A stretch of 64,000 bases of DNA, from contig NMRB01000824.1 in the NCBI GenBank assembly GCA_002633025.1, positions 148,977 to 212,976 of the forward strand, given 5' to 3'. Under the pieces are notes generated by a model. That model searched no databases. It was not told the origin of the DNA and saw only the letters and a list, made by a program, of their open reading frames with translations. The position numbers and the translations under genes are program-made. Origin of the DNA: Notospermus geniculatus (taxonomy: Eukaryota; Nemertea; Pilidiophora; Heteronemertea; Lineidae). Shown here piece by piece: positions 1-38,458 of the stretch (position 1 is its first letter; the number at the start of each line of letters is the position of its first letter).

Positions 1-578
1 TAAAGCCGCCATTTGCAATGCAGGCGTGATGTCAGAATATTTCTAGGTCTCACAACACAGTTTTGGTGAGGTGTCACTACACAGTTATGGCGTATCCTGC
101 ACTTTAAGTGTCAGTGGTGGTTTTTGTACTGAAACTGAAAAAATGAAAATCTCCCCAAAATAGTTGGAAAGCGGCAATCCCCCTTCAGAAATATTTGGGG
201 GGAAGCCCTGCAATGCTAGTTTTCCTTGTGACAAAATCAAGGAAAGTTGGCCTGCAGATTGAGGGTCAATTTGTGTCCTCCGCTTTGATGCTCTGTCCGT
301 GGAAAAAAACGGCGACCAGAATTTTCTGCCCTCAGTTCATGATGTCTTGCAAACTGGTTTTGATCTCTTGTTGTGTATTGCAGGGCCTGATGAAGGCCCT
401 TCTTCATGTGATGGTGTCGAGGGATACCATTTCGATAATGGTGCGCCAACTTCTCCCCACCCCTCTGCGCTCTCCAACCCCCACCGCCGATACTGACCCC
501 CCCAAAAAGATACTCTGCCCCTCCCAGTATACAGGTATATCTCCCCCACGATACTGATATATTTGCAATGCTTTTCAG

Positions 579-27193
<26,615 letters not shown>

Positions 27194-28646
27194 CGAACGT
27201 CGCTCGTTTAGGCCTTTGAAGAGAATTTGTGACACCGTGCAGGGACTAACTCATGACCTTATGCAAGCGTGTGAGACGAGGCACCATCTGTTGAATTTAA
27301 ACTGATGACAGTGACTGCGATTTTGGCGAGTATTTGAGGATAAATATTTTACTTCGTGGACTTAATCCAACTGACAACATACTAGGGCCAAGTACTATTA
27401 CCTTGAATTAAAAATTTACTAATTTAAAAAACCACTCACCATATGAAGTATTTGTTTCAGTTTACAAAAAAAACATTTTTTGCTCCTTATACTCTGTACA
27501 TACGTACGAAATAAACATAATAATAATAATAATAATAATATTTCCCAGCTTTAGACAGAAATTTTCAATTTTTTTAAGCGGTTTGCATCAAAAGTTTGTT
27601 GGTTTCCCTCAAATCTTAACAGAACCACAGTCGCTGTCAGGGTTGCTTGTTCTGTACATTTTTACTTGTAAATAATGAGGTGTCCTAGATATAAATGGTG
27701 TCCTTCACTACTGGTTCAGTCAGAGCACAACAGACCGGGAATTTGGACGGTGGACGTCGTCACAGTGGTGTCATCTCAAGATTGAGATGTTGCAAGCGCT
27801 TCAGGACGGCACGGTTCAAAGACCTGGTCAGAATAACGGTCGTTCACGTTGGCGGCTATCATGGTTATCGAAAATTATAATGGTGTATAAGGTCGTTAAT
27901 GATTCACTAACTGAAGTCTGTAGATAATAGTTGACCTGTAGTTTGTCACCAATAATTTAAAAAACATGTCTCACTTCTCTTAATGCGTATAGTTCCTAAT
28001 GCACCTTTTTAGACGAGGTCTGTTGTCATGGGGAGAGATTGTCAACAATAGTTTTATCTTCCTCCCAGATCAGTTTTATTATCTATGAAATGTAAAAAGA
28101 GTTCAGTTTTGGACCCTTAAGATGGGTGAATTGAAAGTGATGTATACATGTATATCGGCCTGACGTTCAGTCACATTGAAGAATTGTGCACGGAAGTTTG
28201 TGGAACCCGTTACAAATTGAAAAACACGTCCGAGAACCTCGAAATTCTAGGTTTCTGGTGCATTAAGCGCCCCCTAGTAGTGAAGGAATGTGATGCAAGC
28301 TCAGCGGATGTGATACTCAATAATGTTGTACTTCAGTACTTTATATTAATGGCGTGGGTGCGAGAGAGATTGAGGATGTGGGGAGATTCCAGCAACTCTG
28401 GGGGATATTTTCAAACTAGACTACCGTAAATGTGGATATCAGTGACCTCAATTCTTGCAGCCGGGATACCGAGGTCTCCCCAACTTCATAAAGCAAGAGG
28501 TGTGTCACAGTTGCGTTGTCGAGTAGGCAACTCCCTGACCAGGGATGAAGAGTTGTGGGGTCGCGATTTTGGCTTGTCTGGAAATATTCCCTTCCTAGGC
28601 CCTTGTGTCAGTGCCTGGAACTCGGCCCATACTCATGTGGAATAAA
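27194..28646 (+). other. ATP1A 3' UTR (putative)
   Basis: Non-coding stretch after the ATP1A stop codon. A first AATAAA lies at 27510-27515, directly before a (TAA)n microsatellite. Another lies at 28641-28646. Short open frames here match nothing I recognise. The true cleavage site cannot be fixed from sequence alone, and both signals may be used. Confidence 0.45.
27517..27541 (+). repeat. (TAA)n microsatellite
   Basis: About eight TAA units directly after the first ATP1A AATAAA signal. Confidence 0.85.
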
Positions 28647-31227
28647 ACAGAACAATACCAACTTGTCTCTAAAACTGCACTTCGACTCGCCAGAACTGGC
28701 GTAGGTCCTGAATAAGATGTGTTTTAGGTTGGAAATCTTACTTCAGAGGGGATATCCAAATCTGGATAAAGTATGTCAACCACTTGATGGATATTCAGAA
28801 TCCATGTCAGTCCTGATCGGTTTGAATTCATAAACCGTCTTTAACCAGTTACAATGTATACCAAGACTGTTATAACATTATGTACAAAGCTTCATCAGTT
28901 AGACTTGTAGTATTTTTTATGATAATCAAATAATAATGAATTGAAGATCACTCTGTAGTTAATAATTAATTAATAAAACTGACTAATTGGTTAAATAATT
29001 AGTAATTATTTGATGAATTTATGGAAATACCAGTAAAAACAATTGCATGAAAAGTTCGAAAATTGTTAATCTATTAATCGAATTTCTTTATGATTGATTG
29101 GTCAGTTGTAATAATTGCTAATTGATCAGTTCATGTTAATTAGCCAATTAGTCGTTTATTAATTAATTAATTAGTTGAACTACCAAGATTAAATGTGTAA
29201 ATGAGACTATACATTGTGTAAATCTTACTTCTTCATCATATCGAGCTCATGTGAAAATTTTTATTCAATTGGTTTGATGTGTTCGTTTGAATATTAAAAT
29301 CATTTTATTCATGTAATTATGCGCCGGTGTTAAGCCCTGTGGGAGTGGCGAGAGTCTGAATGGTTCTAAAATGAGGTGGATTTCAACATTGCTGTCAAAA
29401 ACATTTTGATGAAAGGTGTAAAAATTTTGAACTATAGAATTTATTCAAGCAGATTGTTCGCATCTGTCCAAAGTGAACCCAAAATAATAAAACAACCCAT
29501 TTTATTCGTAACAACAACTGGTAAATGCATTGCGGTGGCCGCTCCGGAAACTGTTCCAGGGAATCTTTGACTCGGTGTGAATAGTCCGCTTTAAGGTGCA
29601 TAAAGATGTCAGCCGATGGACCAACCCTACGTTTCTGTTCATCTCGTCAGTGTCTCAAAACATAATAGCACCTTTATGGAACCAGAAGGACTGTGTCTTG
29701 CCATGAGCTCATAAAGGAACGGTGATTTTCCTGTCGAGTTTATTGAGATCAGAATCCCCCAATCAGGAGAACAAGATCAGACTTGGGCCACCATGAAATA
29801 TCCGATGAATGATGCGGGCGTTCATAACTCGAGTCTTTTTGATCAGATCCAGTATTAGGACGTCTTGATTCGATCGTGTGCGATTTTATCATTTCGTTGA
29901 ATGAAGATTTTACCATAAGATATTGTTTCACTCGTCTTTTATTTTCATGTATTGAACTTATAGTTTTGGCTAATGAAGGCGGTGCAAAAATTCACCCCGA
30001 AGTCGGCTTATCGTCTGCTTTCAGTGAGAGAATTTCTTCCCGGGATGTAAATTTGATGCCTCAGCGATGAGAGTTCGAGGGGTGGAATTTTGGCACTGTC
30101 ACTTTCGTAGGCCAAGTAGAAATCACCGAGAAAGTATCCCTGCTTCCATCCAATGTTAGTGGTCACATTGTCTTCAGAGGTCTTTTGCGAATATGCCACG
30201 ATATCTCGCGTTGAAGGTCAGGGATATTCATGATTTTCCTGACGGTTGTCATTTTGCACACGATATACGCCAAGGACTACTTTTTCTGTGGGCGAGTAAA
30301 CGTACACGTACCTAGTTGCACATCACATCATACACTACATCATAATGGCTGGTAGAATTACAACATATCTATTGCTTATCACTCATCGGATAGTGCTATT
30401 GAAATCATGTTCTTATGTATTTATGTATGGAGCTTTAAATTCCTATCCTATCCAAGATATTGAGTTGCCCGCAGAATAAGTAGGCTCTCCAACGTGTCGA
30501 ATGTTGGTCTCGAAACATGCTCTGCGTGTCCAAAATCGTGCCAGTTCTACCCAGCTGCCAGCCTTTATGATTTGGCCATAGTTTTTACATTTTGTACCGC
30601 TTCACGGCGTTTTTACGGTCAATCTAACCAAAACTACAAAAAAAACCAAAAAAGTTAACCTTATTTCGTTCCTTCTTGCTTTCTCCAAAGTTCCTGGTTT
30701 ATATCTACCCAAGCGCCCCTAGCAGACGATTGACGAACTATCTTGGCTGTTCCAAGTAATGTTTGCCCCCCATTGATCTGCTGTCAGCTGTTCTTTTGTC
30801 TTGGGGAGTGAAAACAACTTCTGGATCGGCAGATGCTGTCATGCCATGCATGCCATGTGCTTGTCATGCTGGTGTTATTCTGACATTTCCCGATTTTCTA
30901 TACATCATAGGCCTACGTGATAAAAAAAAGACAAAAGGTAAATATTGTTGACAGGTTATTTTAGGCATCTACTTTTCATGCTCTCTCATCTTAAGCATTT
31001 GGATGCCAAAAAATTTATGAAAACTTGGGGGAAAATATTAAAAACTCCACTGATGTTGGCCATTTCTGAAGTGAAGGTTGATGAGACTGGTCCGCTGCTC
31101 TGTCACTGTCTTCTGGCCGCTCCGCTACGAGTACTTGTGGAGGGGCTCGAGGACAGGGGACCAGTCTAGGTTGGCAGCTGTGCATAAATGCTTCTACTCC
31201 GGGGTCCAGATGGATATTTTGTGAAAG

Positions 31228-31373
31228 GGAACGAATCTAGAATCCCCAATCAGTGCCCCCAAAAAAGGTCACCGATTGACGGAATAAGCCGCATCGAACA
31301 ATAGAATTTCCATTTTGTGCCAAACAGAGAGTAACGTCACTTCCGATCGGGGATTCTAAAGTTTAGCCTGTGA
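31228..31373. mobile_element. MITE family C copy 1
   Basis: Ends CTAGAATCCCCAATC and GATCGGGGATTCTAAA. It is the reverse complement of 38758-38892, including flanks such as GGAACGA. Confidence 0.75.
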
Positions 31374-32304
31374 AGCAATTTATCCTACACATGTAGGCCT
31401 ACCGTTTGTGTAACAATCACAACTGGAAGTGCTCCTCGGAGGTGCAGTTATGGGGCACATTTGGTGCACACTATGAAGGAGGTGCAGTTGCCATGGTTAC
31501 TAGGGCATCTTTAAGTGCAGCTATAGAAGGGCATCTTAGAAACACTTTGAAAGATACAGTTATGCATAAGGGTACTGAAGACGTGTGGCTTAACTTTGGA
31601 TGAAAAAACAGGGATATTATTGACAATAACACTTTGTAGATAACTGTGTGAGGCTACATTCCATTACTTCAACATCTATATCTTGTATCTATCCTCGCTT
31701 GCAACACTTATTGAATGGGCAAAATCAATAATTTTTCCACCTGTGTATTCGTTGCCGTGGTGATGGATGGTCGCCACGGTGATATTATGTTATTAAATCT
31801 TGTCTTGCACCAGGCTGTGAATAGGTTGCTTTTTATTCGGAGGAGGCCCCAGCATGTTAGAACTTCATCTTGTATGATAAAAATCATAACACTCATCAGT
31901 CGCGTTTATGCTGTACATTTTATTCATAGTCAGCTTTGGTTTCACCTTGTGTCGGCTTCGATAAATTTTATAACATATAGAGGGCGCTCATTTGTCAGTT
32001 CACTTGAAATCAACAATGATGGAGTTATGATAGCCCCGGTGCTGACAGAAATAACGTTAAGTCAGCATTGTGAGGCTGTATGCTCAGTGGCAGAGTTTTC
32101 ACCAGCTCTGGGGCGTGTACCCCTTTGAATATATTTGCATGTTGATGAGCACTTCATTATCATAATTAATGATCTTATGAACTCATTCCTGTGCTCAGCA
32201 CTCCACTCATGTTTCACTGATTCTTGCATGCAGTTGACATGATTGATGATTGCCAGTAATCTGTGGGCATCTGTATAATTGAGGTACTGGTAATATGCCT
32301 TTTG

Positions 32305-32432
32305 CACCACACTCCATGCAGGGCACCCACACTCCATGCAGGGTACCCGCACTCCATGCAAGGTGCCCGCACTCCATGCAGGGCGCCCACACTCCATGCA
32401 GATGCAGAGCTCCCACACTCCATGCAGGCCTC
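32305..32432 (+). repeat. 18-base minisatellite
   Basis: About seven units of CACTCCATGCAGGGCGCC with variants. The period is a multiple of three, which keeps shadow frames open on both strands. Confidence 0.85.
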
Positions 32433-33609
32433 CCAAAGTTGTCTGAACTGTAACTGTTAAATACAGAAGGATATCATTGCCAGACATGCACAAATCTGGC
32501 AATTTATCTACCCTGAACTGAAAGAGATAATTTTGTTGAAGTGTCCTGGTTGCCAAGTTCGAGGTGCACATTACTTCGACAGCTCATGTGATTGCCTGGA
32601 CCCTGAAAAGGGCTGTATGTATGGTGGGATTTTTGCTTGGGCAAGATCTCAGTTGATGCTAAGGATACACGGCCCTCTGCCACATTCAGCAGACATGAAA
32701 ACTCATCATTCTACTGCATTCTCTAGATTTCCATTCTCAGTTATCTCATGTACGCATAGGTATCTTATAGGATGTAGGCAGCACCCCCTGGTGGCTCCAT
32801 AATGTACTATAGTGTGAATATCTCGATGTTGCTTTATAAACATGAAACGGATGGTGATTTAGGATCGGACCTCTGAGGACATGGGGTGTTTTCTGAAACG
32901 GTTCAAAGGGTGTCTCTTCACTCTAAAGTTTTCCTTTCGAAATTTGAAGATTTGAATTCAGGGAAAGTTGATATCATTCCAGCTTCATGCTTTAGGAGTT
33001 CCAGATTCAAATACGGCAATTCTCGCATGTTACGTATATTCTGACATTTCGTTCGTTTCGAANACAGAACAGCTAATATTTCCTTGCATAAAGGCTGGAA
33101 AGATTGCTCTAATTTGGCAGTTTCTGACATTTAAATTGTTTATAAAATTTTTTAGATAGGGTTGTGGAGGTGAATGGTTTTACTTGTGGCTGTATAAAGA
33201 ATACGACATCACAGTAGACAGACAATAGAAGTTGTTCAAGACAATACTGAAGATCAGTGGGGGTAACTTCAGTTGGTGTAACAGCCTTGAATACAGCTAT
33301 TACTTCAGTAGACAAGCTTCCCACTTATCCTGCATGGAGTGAGATACTTCCACATTGAAGGACAGGACTATACAAAATGCATGAAATCCTTGATACAGTT
33401 GTATGATTGCTATAAGGAAGTAATTTTTAAAAAGTTCATAATCGATAATGCCTTCAAAACGTGATTTGATAATAAATGAGTATCCAAAAGAACATTTATA
33501 CTCGTAAATGAACACTTGTTGAAAAGGAAGGGTAGATAGCACATTGAATTATAAACAGGTCATAAAAATTTAAAGAAACCTGGAAAAATATCATTGAATA
33601 ATCAATGTT

Positions 33610-33870
33610 CATCTCACTTTTGACTTGAAGAACAGGTCAGATTGGGGATCAAACCTAAAACCTCAAGGAGTGACAGGTTTCCACTTCGCCAACTTAGCTA
33701 CTTGTCTGTACATGTATATGTGGTGTGGGAGGAAACTGGAGCCCCTGCAACCTACACTGTTGAGGAGATCATCCTCTCTACCACATAAAATTCCTGGGAT
33801 TGAACCCGCTACCTCACTGGCTTCAGGCGTGGCTGCTGCCACTGGGCTGTCCTGACAATCTTACAACAGT
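33610..33870 (-). mobile_element. SINE with GGAAACTGGAG core
   Basis: Contains GGGAGGAAACTGGAGCCCC and reverse-strand B-box-like segments (GGATTGAACCC and GGGGATCAAACC). Related to 24440, 25745 and 49665. Confidence 0.5.
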
Positions 33871-34046
33871 TCTGGTAACCTACCAGTGCTTCATGTCAAC
33901 CACCCTCACAGTGTTTGAGGTGGAGTAGCCCAGGCAAAATATACATCCAACTGTATATACATGTTCAAAGTAAGAGTTCTTTTTAATAAGATAGATGTCC
34001 TTGCTTCAAAAAATACCCCAGCAGCTCATCAGTGTGGTATTCAGAT

Positions 34047-37000
34047 TCAGTTTTGTCTCGGTACGCCAGACTGAAAAGAGAAAAGACACTGTTTACAACT
34101 CTGAAAAGGGCCCCTCTTCGACTACCCAGCTCTCACTTGATTCAATATTCGACTCCATACTTACGATAAGACGCACGGCAAACTGTGATGACGTGTCCCT
34201 CCCAGTGACGATTGCCGACTTCAGTAGTCCATTATTTTCAAACCCAACATGGAATTTTTGGTCGTAATCACATTCCAAGTAGATGAACTGCCCGTCCACT
34301 GATATCAATCGGAATTTTGTTTCTGGGCCTCCTATGTGGGGATGTGGCTGGAAAAATGACATCTATGAAAGCATGTGCACGTGGGCAAGAAGATCTCAGG
34401 GTGATGATTGTGATGTGAGCGCTTTGAAATTGTGAAGTACTTTCTGTTATGATACATTCTCAAAGCGCTTGATGACTTGCCCGGGAATCGAACCCGCAGC
34501 CTCCATGACACGAGTCCGATGGAAAACAGAACTAGGCCTATAGCTAAGACCAAAGGACGACTTGTTAAACTCTGAGCGAAGAAAGAACTCACATAATACT
34601 TTAACACAACTGAACCATTTTCAATAGCCAAGTAGTTGAAGTTGTTGTGTATTTGAATGGTGTAGTTGTAACATGCAGCCACGGTCCACACACCTGGAAA
34701 TAGACAGGACTTGATCAAACTTGGGAGTTTTATCCTACGTTAGGGGAGGGTTAGTGTTTGGTAGTATGACCGAAAATTCATCCTCTCAGACCAGTAGAGA
34801 GCACAGAGTGTCAAGTCGACCTGAATTTGAACCTGTGGCCTCCTGGCCTTGAGCCATAAGCTCTAACCTCTACACCACCATGCCCCCTGATCGCTCACAG
34901 ACAGCCAATCCTTCCTACAATTCAATCCCAAATGGAAACCTGAACTTACCGTTGAATGTGTTCGGACCCTCCAGACCATTGGCATCCACCGTCAGCATTC
35001 CTGAAGGCCCCTGAACAATCTGGACGACTCGGCCACTGTTTCTTGATATCAGCTGTACCACATTCCCCTGACGAAAATACTCCTGAAATGATACCAATCT
35101 ATTTATAGAGTCTGAATTTGAACAGAGGCAAAAAGTGGTTAAGTCCTAAACAGAAGCAGTTTTTGTAACTGACATTTCTTGCCCTCTGCATGCAAACAGG
35201 CCAACTGAACAACTACATGTACAGTCATGACAGTGAAATTGCAGTAAGTTGTCACTGTCAGGGTACAGTGAAGTCAGAACAAGCTGTCTCCGACAGGCAG
35301 AGCTTCAAGGAGTTACCGGTATGCTCCCTCACCATTCAAGGTCTCATAAATGAGTGTGGCACATGTAGACTTGGCCGAAGACCATAGGCCTTGAAAGTTA
35401 CTAAGACTTACTGCTGCTGCCACTCCGCTGTGGGTGTATTTATCAAAAGTGTTGACGGCAGAGTTCCATTCTTTCCGCAGTGAACTGAACAAGCCCTGGA
35501 AATTATGAAATGAAAGATCAGTAAGCCGCAAACCTCTGTCCTATTCACTACCAGGTGGCAAAGAAATCCATAAATCTTTGACCACGATTTCGTGCACGTA
35601 CTCACACTCATATTTCCAAGGGGTTGGGTAACTACCGAATGTTGCAGAGTATTGTAAGACCTAGCAGTGACTTCCAGCTGTCTGACTGCAGTACCACCAG
35701 GCCTATCAAAAGTACACAGCCTGTCAGCCTATCAAAAGTACACAGCAGCAGACATAAGCACGCAGCAAAGTAAAGCAGGCTGCTTACTCAGTACATATAC
35801 GCTTGGTGCAAAGGTTATTTCAGCTACCGGTATGTTGTGAGAACCTCATTACAGGTGAACTGGTAAATGGAACCTCTCATAGAGGATACCCCCGTAAGAT
35901 GGCCACCTCTGCTATGCAGGGTCTTACAGTCCTGAACAGGTAATTTTGACCATTCTGTACCTGTGTATTGTGGACACCTCTCAACTAGGTACACATTTGC
36001 AAGTCTCATAGTTTTTCTATGATTTAGAGGTTTTTCTCTGCATTAAAGAGGTCCAAATGCCTTTATTCTCCAAGTAATGTGTCAAATTCACTCATAGATT
36101 TTCAGGGTTTTCAACACACCTACTACCAGTCTTATTTGGCATGTTTGGGATCACGAAGGTCAGTAGGTCATAGAAGTAGGTCAAGCTTTCATATCAAATG
36201 AAAGTTTGGCAGGATCAACAACAGTGTACAGTACAAATGAGGTCAGCATGAATCACAGAACTGGCAAAATATCAAGAAAACTATCAAGTCATGCTCTCAC
36301 ACAGCATGGATAGGCCTTTTATAACGTCTCATACACCAGGGACTGAAAATGACAACAATGACTGAGGGTACTGCTGAGCCATTATGACCATTGTCAGAAT
36401 GGTATAGTCGGAGCATCACCACCTGTCACCTCTGAGGTGATGAGTCCAATCTCCGAGCTGGCCCATTCTTCAAGTGATAGGGGTGCAATTCTCTTTGTTT
36501 TTTGACTGCACAGGAGATTTCTTCAGTTTCACCATGCTGCATTACTTCCCCCAATATCATATGTAGACCTAAAGATGCTTTGGGATGCCTCGTTTTACAT
36601 GGGTCATTGAACCGTCATTTTTGAAGATGGGGATTTGGCCTATTATGCGAGGGTCCGTGGGTTCGAGTCCGGTAGGACAAGGAAGCTATCTCTTTCACCT
36701 CAGGTACCTGTTATTATTTCAGACCTAAAGATGCCATATTAATTCAATATTTTGAATTGAAGGTAAGGGTATGGTAGAAAGTTACAAGTACCTTTGTGGA
36801 CTGAGCCAGTCCAGATGTCTGTGCTGGAATCACAACAGGTTTCTGTCCCATGGACTGATAATGTTGGCTTGATGCTCCAGCTGGAGGCATATCGTTTTTG
36901 GGCGGGAGGGGTGCTGCTGGTCCATAACTTCGCGGTGCCCCGTATGCTGAGGGTGGAGCCCCTGGTTGTACCGGGTATGAGGACATGCCTTGTGGTGGTC

Positions 37001-37130
37001 CGTATCCATAAGGTTGGTTGTGTCCTCCAGGTTGTGATGATCCATATCCATGGGGATCGTACCTGCCTGGATGGTCATTATAGGCCGGAGGCGGGGCACG
37101 ACCGTCGCTGTATCCAGGAGGAAAAGACAT
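34047..37130 (-). CDS. Pro/Gly/Tyr-rich protein with probable beta-trefoil domain
   Basis: I do not recognise a named gene. Coding order on the minus strand: 37130-36792, 35495-35412, 35082-34950, 34693-34593, 34347-34165, and possibly 34070-34047 (seven codons plus stop, weakly supported). All internal junctions are GT-AG and in phase. The first about 113 residues are low complexity (MSFPPGYSDGRAPPPAYNDH...), with a PPAY motif that fits WW-domain binding and PYGYGPP-type repeats like those at the N-terminus of scramblases and annexins. The remaining about 170 residues have a repeating pattern (VVQLISRNSGRVVQIV, LTVDANGLEGPN, NNFNYLAIENGSVVL, GPETKFRLISVDGQFIYLE) like beta-trefoil or fascin-like sheets. 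There is no signal peptide or membrane segment, so it is probably cytosolic. Function unknown. Confidence 0.75.
34790..34890 (-). mobile_element. tRNA-like SINE head
   Basis: On the minus strand: A-box-like TGGTGTAGAGGTTAGAGC and B-box-like AGGTTCAAATTC. Sits in an intron of the beta-trefoil gene. Confidence 0.5.
35860..35995. repeat. Dispersed ACACCTCT repeat, copy 1
   Basis: Shares GGACACCTCTCAA and GAACCTCTC-type segments with 45895-46075 and 47763-47932, suggesting a dispersed repeat of unknown class. Confidence 0.45.
36605..36700 (+). mobile_element. Family 2 SINE head, sense
   Basis: GAACCGTCATTTTTGAAGAT and GTGGGTTCGAGTCCGGTAGG match the reverse complement of 12221-12398, with a good B box. 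Confidence 0.6.
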
Positions 37131-38458
37131 CTGGATCGAGACGAACACAAAAAATGCGCTTTGTAATCCAAGTTCATGAGGTAGGCCCAGGCCTACAGTC
37201 ACACAATTCCCCAATCGATTATCAAACTCGAGGCCTACATCAGACTGTCACTAGGCCTACTCTCCATTCCAGTTCCGATTGGCGCGAGGTTTATCAACGA
37301 TAGCTCCGCAACCGCTGGGCCGAATTTGACGAAACATACATCAATCGACTTGTCTTTCTTGGCGGTACAGCCATCATCACTGTCATTTTCCCGAAAAACG
37401 TGACAGAAAAAAGTTCTTTCACAAATCACAGTTCGTGTTTACAGCCGAAATGGCGGCCATTTTGAAATGACGCAATGCACCGCACACGTGTAAACTGCAC
37501 TGAACAGCATAGCGAAATAAATGGGTTTTGAGAAAGGGATCCGTTATGCAGACCTTATGCGAAAAATGAAGATAGCAGAAAGATACCGGCAAGAAAGACA
37601 ATTTAATTGATGTATGGTATGTTGAATTTGACCCAGCCGTTGCGGAGATATCGGCTGAAAACCTCGCGCCACTGGGATTTGGAATGAACTGTAGGCCCTA
37701 GTGTCACTCACTGTCACTCAGAGACGTCATCACGTCACCAAACGAAGTACAAATGCTTTGATGAATACGAAGAAGGTTGGAAGTTGACCTAAATTGAGTT
37801 GGCCTGGCCTAATGATGAATCAGCCTGATCATGTCATGGTATGGTCACAGCACTGGCAGCAGTAGGTCTGGGCCTGCCTTTTGGCTTGGCCTGATCTGAT
37901 CTGTCATCATGACTGTCATGGATGGATGGACATCATGACATGGTCATGCATGCATGCATGCATGATCATGATTGTGAACTGAAATAAGATTGAAAAACAT
38001 CCCAGGGGCCTATGCCAGCCTGTTTAAAACTATCAGTAACATACTTTTCATCAATGTCTTCCTTTCTGTGTGAAATAATCGCAGTTTTTGAGGGTAAAAT
38101 TCAGAAAAATCGAAGAAGTCAAGTGGGAAATGTCAAAAATGAAACTCTGGACTTGGCCACCTATCGTCCACGGATGGAACTAACAAGTGGCTTCATACTC
38201 TCAAAATCATTGTATCAAAACTGCGTTTGAAGAACAATTACAATGAGTTTTTGAAAAAAGTTAAAAATTTCTATTTTTATAATATTTAGTCTGCTTGACA
38301 AGAGTAGAAAATATGTTAAAAACGCCTGTTTTCAATTGAATAAACTTTGCTTTCGAGAGTAGGGGCATTCCCAATTCAAGATGGTGGACAAGAAAATGAA
38401 AATGAGCATTTTGCACAAGATTTCTTCTTCAAATCACGAATTCTAGCATCAAAATCTC
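37131..38458. other. Head-to-head spacer, beta-trefoil gene and OAF
   Basis: 1328 bases between the two start codons. It holds CG-containing sequence near 37430-37500 (with ATGGCGGCCATTTTG), a (CATG)n run at 37944-37968 and no other gene. A shared or bidirectional promoter is likely to lie here, but no TATA box stands out. Confidence 0.5.

Larger units (their letters stand above)
28647..34046. other. Gene-poor intergenic stretch
   Basis: No convincing gene. It holds an AT-rich patch with TTAATTAATTAA (about 28880-29200), a MITE (31228-31373), an 18-base minisatellite (32305-32432) and a SINE (33610-33870). Open frames such as 31406-31603 have no conserved motif or splice support. Confidence 0.6.

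Noticed and set aside
27-90. Possible sixth M2 exon at the left edge (AATATTTCTAGGTCTCAC...)
   Set aside because: The first few codons resemble the exon start, but the frame stops quickly and there is no YYQEA or MVPQ sequence.
28148-28429. 93-codon open frame after ATP1A
   Set aside because: No recognisable domain, no splice support, probably 3' UTR.
31406-31603. 65-codon open frame in the gene-poor stretch
   Set aside because: No motif and a non-ATG start; cannot be supported as a gene.
34430-34560. tRNA gene on the minus strand (GGGTTCGATTCCCGGGCAAG)
   Set aside because: A good B box, but I could not fold a full cloverleaf with acceptor stem and anticodon arm; more likely a SINE head.
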